Shown in pieces: positions 59,783 through 64,000 of a stretch of 64,000 nucleotides of DNA. The notes under the pieces were generated by a model. That model was not told the DNA's origin and ran no database searches. It saw only the letters and a program-made list of their open reading frames with translations. The translations under genes were made by a program, and so were the position numbers. This DNA comes from Sandaracinaceae bacterium. Its GTDB lineage: Bacteria > Myxococcota_A > Polyangia > Polyangiales > JADJQN01. Where the stretch lies: assembly GCA_016712745.1 (NCBI GenBank), contig JADJQN010000004.1, positions 496,001-560,000 on the forward strand, given 5' to 3'. Positions within the stretch are counted from its first letter, which is position 1. Each line of letters starts with the position of its first letter.

Positions 59783-60363
59783 CCGTGTACCTTGGGCCCC
59801 AATGGCAGCTTTCCTGCGATGGCCGCTTCGCGCGCAGCGAGCGTGCCGAGGCGGGAGCGCGCATCCTCTACGCCGAAACAATTCTCCGCAAGTCCTGTGA
59901 AAAGACGAAAGTGTCGCGCTTCGGACACCATCAAATCGCGATAGAAATTACGCAAATCCTCCGACTTCAAGCGCTCGGAGAGCAGCTTGAAGCGCTCACA
60001 GCTGCGCGCCTCGACTAAAGACGCGACCAGAAAGCGATCGAGCAGAGCTGGCGTGTTGCTGCCATCGCCCCTCGCGATTTTGCGAAGGCTCGTCACGTAG
60101 TCGTCCGTGGCCGGTCGCTGAAACGCTCCGCCCCTCTGCAAGAGGCGTTTGTGCACCTCCGCAAAGTGCTCCGCTTCCTCGCGGGCGAGCGCCATGAGCG
60201 GATCGACAAGTTCGGGAACATCCGCGCCATAGCCTCCGACCAAGCTCAACGCGCTCTGTGCCGCTTTCATTTCACAATGCGCGTGATCGGACAAAAGTCC
60301 GTCGAGGTCTCCCTCAACTTGCTCGACCCACACCGGATCTGTTGGATGCAATAAGCCGAGCAC
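59779..60363 (-). CDS. miaE: tRNA-(ms2io6A37) hydroxylase family (MiaE-like)
   Basis: The 194-aa protein starts at GTG 60363. Four ligand motifs of a non-haem di-iron enzyme are in order: DHAHCEMKAAQ, REEAEHFAEVH, VEARSCERFKLL and SEARHFRLF. This is the MiaE family pattern, which hydroxylates the isoprenoid side chain of ms2i6A37 in tRNA. It may act on another tRNA nucleoside in this phylum. It is coupled to lepB by a 4-nt overlap and lies 3 nt behind the CAP-domain lipoprotein gene, so the three may form one transcript. Confidence 0.85.
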   Translation of the reverse strand: MLGLLHPTDPVWVEQVEGDLDGLLSDHAHCEMKAAQSALSLVGGYGADVPELVDPLMALAREEAEHFAEVHKRLLQRGGAFQRPATDDYVTSLRKIARGDGSNTPALLDRFLVASLVEARSCERFKLLSERLKSEDLRNFYRDLMVSEARHFRLFTGLAENCFGVEDARSRLGTLAAREAAIAGKLPLGPKVHG

Positions 60364-60366
60364 GGA

Positions 60367-61461
60367 CTATTGAGTCGTGAAGGACCAGATGGCCGACCAA
60401 GGCGTGCTTCCGATCATCGCATGCACCTCAGCTGTATACAGCGTGTCTGCCTCCAAAGGCGAGTTCGCGTACATATAGAAGAAGCCATCGCCGGCGTTCG
60501 AGTCGTCGGCCGGGCTATGGGCGCTATGAGCTACGGGGTTACAGCCCGCGTCGTAAAGAGCGTGCGAGGTGATCGTCATATCGCTCGGAAAACTCACGCT
60601 CACGACAGTTCCGCTCGGCCACGAGCCGTCGTCGGGAACGGGGGGCATCGGGCCTTCGTATGCGCCGTTGAAGGATGGATTCACCGCTGTTTGGCCTGGC
60701 ACAGGGAACAATGCCGGCTCGCTCTCTGGCAAATTCGACGGTGAGCGCGTACCGCCAAAGTCCATCACGTTGTTGTCGTCCTCGGTTCCGTAGCCGACGA
60801 CATTGTACGTGATATCCATGAAAGGCTCTCGGTGATAGACGGTCCATATCCAGCCGTCGACCGCATCGTTTGCGCCGGTCTCCCAATCGATGACTTCGGC
60901 ATACGCGTAGCCGTCGAAGCCCGCCGCGTTCATGCGATCCCACGGATTGGCTCCAGTGAAGCCTGGGCATGAGCCGCTGCTCACTTCGTTGTGCGCGCCC
61001 GCGTGGCACGACTCTGGCGTCGTCGCCATGAAGTGGGCGTGCGCTTGCGCTGCCGTGTTGATGCTCGCGTTGGCATCGAAGGCCGGCAAGCCCGCTGCCG
61101 TGCGCCAATGGTTCGCCCGCACAAGCGCCAGGTTCTGCTGCGCGCTTGCGCCCGCGGCGCTTGCGCCGGAATTTTCGCCCGAATAATTCGGCGGGCCATT
61201 TAGCGCGCTTTCACAAACGCTCGCGCACGGGCCGCAGTCATCCGCGCAACTACCGCAGCCTTCGCCGCCATTGCACGCGCCGTCTCCACAGACTGGACCC
61301 GACCCAGAGTCCGTGCCGGCACCACCCGAATCGCCGTTCATCGCGCCGCTATCAGTTGTGGAATGTCCGGCGTCAGCGGGATTTCGGTCGCCCGAATCGC
61401 TGCACGAGACCATCAACGACGTAAGCAAAGTTAGACCGAGCGCACAACCAAGAAGCTTCAT
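60367..61461 (-). CDS. CAP/SCP-domain lipoprotein
   Basis: The ATG at 61461 opens the signal MKLLGCALGLTLLTSLMVSC with lipobox LMVSC; an ATG at 61473 is an alternative. The 364-aa lipoprotein has an Asp/Gly/Ser linker, then a Cys-rich segment (CGDGACNGGEGCGSCADDCGPC, cited in part, six or more Cys), then a CAP domain with QQNLALVRANHWRTAAGL, AAQAHAHFMATTPESCHAGAH, and IWTVYHREPFMDITYNVVGYG, the CAP1 and CAP2-type motifs with the two His and two Glu/Asp residues. A beta-rich C-terminal domain (VSVSFPSDMTITSH, TLYTAEVHAM) follows. CAP proteins bind lipids or act as extracellular proteins; the exact role is open. Confidence 0.85.
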   Translation of the reverse strand: MKLLGCALGLTLLTSLMVSCSDSGDRNPADAGHSTTDSGAMNGDSGGAGTDSGSGPVCGDGACNGGEGCGSCADDCGPCASVCESALNGPPNYSGENSGASAAGASAQQNLALVRANHWRTAAGLPAFDANASINTAAQAHAHFMATTPESCHAGAHNEVSSGSCPGFTGANPWDRMNAAGFDGYAYAEVIDWETGANDAVDGWIWTVYHREPFMDITYNVVGYGTEDDNNVMDFGGTRSPSNLPESEPALFPVPGQTAVNPSFNGAYEGPMPPVPDDGSWPSGTVVSVSFPSDMTITSHALYDAGCNPVAHSAHSPADDSNAGDGFFYMYANSPLEADTLYTAEVHAMIGSTPWSAIWSFTTQ

Positions 61462-61489
61462 GTTGCGGACCATCTTACATGAGCGCGTG

Positions 61490-61495
61490 TATAAT
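61490..61495 (+). promoter_or_regulatory. Consensus -10 box before tsaB
   Basis: A perfect TATAAT at 61490-61495 lies 9 nt upstream of the tsaB GTG at 61505. A transcript starting the usual 6-8 nt downstream would begin at about 61502 and have almost no leader. A good -35 was not seen (TTGCGG at 61463-61468 is 21 nt away). Confidence 0.45.
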
Positions 61496-61504
61496 GGCGC
61501 TCCC

Positions 61505-62212
61505 GTGCTCGTTCTCGCTTTCGACACTGCAACTCAGGCCGCAAACGTCGCTGTCGTACGCGATGGAAAGTTGCTTGCCGAGCGCGAATCACAGGTGCGC
61601 GCACAGCACGGCGAATCGCTTCTTCCGCTCATGCAGAGCTGCTTCCGGGAAGCGAATGTTTCGCTCGAGGATATCGAGCTATTGGCGGTGGGCACGGGGC
61701 CGGGATCGTTTACGGGCCTGCGCATTGGGCTCGCGACTGCAAAGGGGCTTTGGCTTGCGAAGCGGATGCCGATTGTGGGCGTTGGTTCGCTTCGGGCGCT
61801 CGCCGCGAGCGTCGCGGATCAGGGCACGCTCGTCGTGCCGACGTTTGATGCGTTCAAGGGCGAAGTGTTCGCAGCCGTTTATGAACGCGCCGCAGATGGA
61901 ACGTTGAACGAATTGCTCGCGCCGTTTTACGCGGTTCCGGCGCGCGCGAACGAAGAGCTTGCGCACGTACTTGCCGGGCGACGTGCTAACTGGGTGGGCG
62001 ATGGCGTACGCAAATACGGCGATGCGTTCGCGGCGGCGTTCGGTAAAACCATGATTTCTCTTGAACCCACATTTGATTCGCCGCGTGGTCTATTCGTCGC
62101 GCGGGAGGGCCTTGCGCGCTTTCAAGCCAGCGGCGCCGACGATGCCGCCACGCTCGAGCCCGTCTATGTTCGTCCGAGTGATGCTACGTTTTCGCTTCCA
62201 GCGAAAAACTAA
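61505..62212 (+). CDS. tsaB: tRNA threonylcarbamoyladenosine biosynthesis protein TsaB
   Basis: The GTG at 61505 gives the usual TsaB start, LVLAFDTATQAANVAVVRDG; longer frames upstream run into the divergent gene. The 235-aa protein has the ASKHA features: QHGESLLPLMQ (near residue 35), GTGPGSFTGLRIGLATAKGL around residue 65-85, and VVPTFDAFKGEVFAAVYE. TsaB is the partner of TsaD in forming t6A37 in tRNAs that read ANN codons. It is followed after 14 nt by yajQ. The consensus -10 just before the start codon suggests a near-leaderless mRNA. Confidence 0.93.
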   Translation: MLVLAFDTATQAANVAVVRDGKLLAERESQVRAQHGESLLPLMQSCFREANVSLEDIELLAVGTGPGSFTGLRIGLATAKGLWLAKRMPIVGVGSLRALAASVADQGTLVVPTFDAFKGEVFAAVYERAADGTLNELLAPFYAVPARANEELAHVLAGRRANWVGDGVRKYGDAFAAAFGKTMISLEPTFDSPRGLFVAREGLARFQASGADDAATLEPVYVRPSDATFSLPAKN

Positions 62213-62226
62213 GGGAATATTTCAAC

Positions 62227-62712
62227 ATGCCTTCGTTCGACGTCGTTTCCAAAGTTCAAATGAATGAAGTCGACAACGCGCTGAAGCAGGCCGAAAAGGA
62301 AATCATCGGCCGCTACGACTTCAAAGACACCGGCACCGAGATCGAACAGACCGAAGACGGCCTGGTCATTCGTTCGAACAGCGAAGGGCGCTTGGACGCC
62401 GGCCGCACCGTGCTCCAGGAAAAGCTCATCAAGCGCGGCGTGTCACTGCGCTGTCTCGATCCGCAAAACGTGGAGCCCGGCGCAAAGGGCTCCTTTCGCC
62501 AGCTAATCAAGTTGAACCAGGGCATCAGCGTCGAGAAAGCCAAAGAGATTGTGCGCACGCTCAAAGACTCCAAGCTCAAGGTCCAAGCTTCGATCCAAGC
62601 GGACCAAGTGCGCGTCAGCGGCAAGAAGCGCGACGACCTTCAAGAGGCGATTGCGCATCTGCGCAAGCAAGACTTCAAACTCGACATTCAGTTCATCAAC
62701 TTCCGCGAGTAG
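62227..62712 (+). CDS. yajQ: YajQ family cyclic-di-GMP-binding protein
   Basis: The 161-aa protein matches YajQ over its full length: MPSFDVVSKVQMNEVDNALKQA, IIGRYDFKDT, KLIKRGVSLRCLDP and VRVSGKKRDDLQEAIAHLR. The family binds cyclic di-GMP in Xanthomonas and phage DNA or protein factors in other species, with a two-lobed alpha/beta fold. It lies 14 nt behind tsaB, so it is probably co-transcribed, though a functional link is not evident. An AGGGAATATTTCAAC leader precedes the ATG. Confidence 0.93.
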   Translation: MPSFDVVSKVQMNEVDNALKQAEKEIIGRYDFKDTGTEIEQTEDGLVIRSNSEGRLDAGRTVLQEKLIKRGVSLRCLDPQNVEPGAKGSFRQLIKLNQGISVEKAKEIVRTLKDSKLKVQASIQADQVRVSGKKRDDLQEAIAHLRKQDFKLDIQFINFRE

Positions 62713-62756
62713 GCGTGTGACTAGCTCATGCGACCGGCTTGTCATACAGTTTGCGT

Positions 62757-63257
62757 GTGTCTTTCTACCGTCCAATTTTTGAAGCGCTGAATGCCGCCGG
62801 TAGCCGCTACGTGGTGGTCGGCGGCTTCGCGGTCGTCCTGCGCGGCTATGCGCGTCTCACTTCGGACATTGACCTTTTTGTCGACCTCGCCCCCGCAGAA
62901 GCAGCGCGCACGATCAGTGCACTTACGGTGATGGGCATGCGGCCGCGATCCCCGGTTGCTGCCAGTGATTTCGCGGACCCGCAGCGGCGCGCCGATTGGA
63001 TAGCGACGAAGCAGATGGTTGTGTTCTCGCTGTGGGATCCGAACGAGCCAATGCGTGAGGTGGATCTCTTCGTGAGCGAACCCATTCCGTTCGCGGAAGT
63101 ATGGGCGCGCGCTACGGACGTAGATGTTGGTGGTCTACCGATCAAAGTGGCTTCGACAATGGATTTGATTGAGCTCAAGCGGCGCGCAGCTCGTCCGCAG
63201 GACTTGCTCGACATCGAGGCACTTGAGGCGATCCTTAGCTCGACGGAGCCTGAATGA
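62757..63257 (+). CDS. MNT-type nucleotidyltransferase (AbiEii/MenT-like)
   Basis: The start is placed at GTG 62757 (SFYRPIFEALNAAGSRYVVV follows); a TTG at 62739 would add six residues. The 166-aa protein has VVVGGFAVVLRGYARLTSDIDLFV with Gly22-Gly23 and Asp37-x-Asp39, and a third acidic residue at Asp103 in MREVDLFVSE, the full catalytic set of the DNA-polymerase-beta-like nucleotidyltransferase fold. Such proteins act as toxins that modify tRNA (MenT) or in phage-defence pairs (AbiE, MNT-HEPN). Its stop overlaps the start of the 54-aa partner by 4 nt (ATGA), so the two are translated together. Confidence 0.8.
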   Translation: MSFYRPIFEALNAAGSRYVVVGGFAVVLRGYARLTSDIDLFVDLAPAEAARTISALTVMGMRPRSPVAASDFADPQRRADWIATKQMVVFSLWDPNEPMREVDLFVSEPIPFAEVWARATDVDVGGLPIKVASTMDLIELKRRAARPQDLLDIEALEAILSSTEPE

Positions 63258-63418
63258 GCGTCCGTGAGAAAGCGGCTACGACGTTCGACAAGCACCGACG
63301 CGAGCAGATCGTGCGCATCGCGCGTACTACCACCCCTGCACAACGACTGGCCTGGCTTGAAGAAATGATTCGCCTGGCACTGCGAACGGGCGCCCTGCCG
63401 AAAAGACGCTCGCCGTAA
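63254..63418 (+). CDS. 54-aa partner of the nucleotidyltransferase
   Basis: The ATG at 63254 overlaps the nucleotidyltransferase stop by 4 nt, and the frame ends at TAA 63416-63418. It encodes 54 residues that are strongly basic: MSVREKAATTFDKHRREQIV and RTTTPAQRLAWLEEMIR, then LALRTGALPKRRSP. Two amphipathic helices are predicted. The tight coupling and the small, basic, helical product fit an accessory or antitoxin-type partner of the enzyme. It is not recognised as a known family. It is short and is likely to be missed by gene callers with a 60-aa cut-off. Confidence 0.7.
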   Translation: MSVREKAATTFDKHRREQIVRIARTTTPAQRLAWLEEMIRLALRTGALPKRRSP

Positions 63419-63424
63419 CGACCG

Positions 63425-63664
63425 ATGCTAGCCGAGAGCAGCTCGGCCCACTTGCTGCGAGCTCAGCGCATGCTTCTCGCCACGGCCAACTCAGAGGCGG
63501 ACGATATGTTTAGCGGCTTCACCCGAGCTATTGCCCTTTCGTCCGACGGCGCGACATTGATGTGCGGTGCACCGCGCGAAGACAGCAACGCGCTCGGCAT
63601 CAACGGCGATGGCAGCAACAAGGCGTCGTCAAATAGCGGTGCTGTTTACATGTTCACGCGCTAA
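63425..63664 (+). pseudogene. Orphan FG-GAP repeat fragment
   Basis: The 79-aa frame (LLATANSEADDMFSGFTRAI, ALSSDGATLMCGAPREDSNA, SNSGAVYMF) contains little more than one FG-GAP unit of the type found seven times at 55144-56580. It has no signal peptide and stops after one module, and it begins 6 nt behind the 54-aa gene. It is best read as a remnant of a larger repeat protein gene, or as the end of one whose start has decayed. Confidence 0.5.
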
Positions 63665-63701
63665 ATTGATCGCCGCGTAGACGCGCTTGAATGCGCGTTG
63701 T

Positions 63702-64000
63702 TCACCGATGATGAGCTGTCAGCCAATCGAGAATGCCGCCCCACGCTGTACTTGAGAACGCGTCGGCATGTTCTGCTCCGTTGATCCGATAGAGCTCAAC
63801 GTCGAATCCCGCGGCGCAGCCCTCGTAGTGAAAGCGATCTGTTTCCGCGCCAGCATGGCCGGGCATCAGGTCGAGAGGTGGCCCGCTCGAGACGCGACCG
63901 GGTGTACATGAGTCGATGGCCGCCCACCGATCAACCATTTCTTCGGCTCCCGGCCAGCTGTAGAGGCCGTTGCCCTCATAGCGGACGACTGAATCGTTGG
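63702..64000 (-). CDS. PHB-depolymerase/CE1 esterase-like protein, C-terminal part (truncated by window edge)
   Basis: The frame is open to the window end, so the gene is cut at its 5' part; the visible 99 residues are the C-terminus. They read PGAEEMVDRWAAIDSC, then FHYEGCAAGFDVELYRINGAEHADAF and ILDWLTAHHR. The GC-GxDVxLxxIxGxxH pattern with its Cys pair and the final catalytic-type His fits alpha/beta hydrolases of the feruloyl esterase/PHB depolymerase (LpqC) type, which are secreted. The nucleophile lies outside the window. Confidence 0.6.
   Translation of the reverse strand, partial: NDSVVRYEGNGLYSWPGAEEMVDRWAAIDSCTPGRVSSGPPLDLMPGHAGAETDRFHYEGCAAGFDVELYRINGAEHADAFSSTAWGGILDWLTAHHR

Noticed and set aside
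1..64000. tRNA or rRNA genes
   Set aside because: No T-loop GGTTCRANYCC-type element or rRNA core segment was noticed in the intergenic gaps; a dedicated search was not possible.

Overview
The window looks like part of a Myxococcota (Polyangia-type deltaproteobacterial) chromosome. The signs are: GC-rich DNA (estimated by eye, not computed); many secreted lipoproteins with Asp/Ala/Gly-rich linkers behind the lipobox; a MYXO-CTERM-like C-terminus; a Ser/Thr kinase and FHA proteins with zinc ribbons; a TIGR04563-like ribbon-helix-helix protein; a DUF6178 protein; and large surface proteins made of Calx-beta, FG-GAP and PD40 repeats. I see no rRNA, tRNA, CRISPR array, transposase or prophage. 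The first and last genes run off the window.

Layout. 1-5.5 kb: NHL-propeller end, cupredoxin and Cys-rich lipoproteins, OmpA-like lipoprotein coupled to a Ppx/GppA phosphatase, a lysine-rich histone H1-like gene with a structured 3' region and strong terminator, a cluster of GGGGACGTTCC palindromic repeats, and a DUF3224 protein. 5.5-16 kb: a 1475-aa Calx-beta/PD40 lipoprotein, an NFACT-R protein lacking the NFACT-N domain next to a DUF72-like protein, and a TPR-HEAT protein interrupted by one frameshift. 16-26 kb: zinc-ribbon/FHA proteins, a zinc-ribbon Ser/Thr kinase coupled to an unknown gene, secreted unknowns, and TerC. 26-38.7 kb: alpha/beta hydrolase, RHH regulator, CtpA-type protease, an MCE/ABC lipid-transport pair with a TPMT methyltransferase, a CarH-like B12 photoreceptor repressor coupled to a DUF393 protein, a triple fasciclin lipoprotein, DUF1993, DUF6178, and a zinc-ribbon Gly/Pro-repeat membrane protein. 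38.9-48.7 kb: complex I genes nuoE-F-J-K-L-M-N (nuoA-D, G, H and I absent) plus a coupled lipoprotein. 48.7-51.4 kb: a three-subunit flavin/iron-sulfur amine dehydrogenase of the sarcosine oxidase/D-hydroxyproline dehydrogenase type. 51.4-64 kb: barrel-like lipoprotein, radical SAM protein, M15-like peptidase, a second Calx-beta lipoprotein (FG-GAP end), CAP-domain lipoprotein with miaE and lepB, tsaB, yajQ, a nucleotidyltransferase with a 54-aa partner, an orphan FG-GAP fragment, and the end of an esterase.

Themes. Several units are translationally coupled by 4-nt ATGA overlaps (ompA/ppx, kinase/unknown, hydrolase/secreted protein, DUF393/CarH, miaE/lepB, nucleotidyltransferase/54-aa protein). 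Four proteins share an N-terminal zinc ribbon, and two of these are paralogues with two zinc ribbons and two FHA domains, which suggests a local phosphothreonine signalling set. The most interesting items are the CarH-like/DUF393 unit with an inverted repeat at its promoter, the nucleotidyltransferase/54-aa cassette, the split complex I cluster with an extended NuoL, the structured RNA region behind the histone-like gene, and the pair of Calx-beta lipoproteins with exchanged C-terminal modules. All assignments were made by reading motifs; no database search was run.
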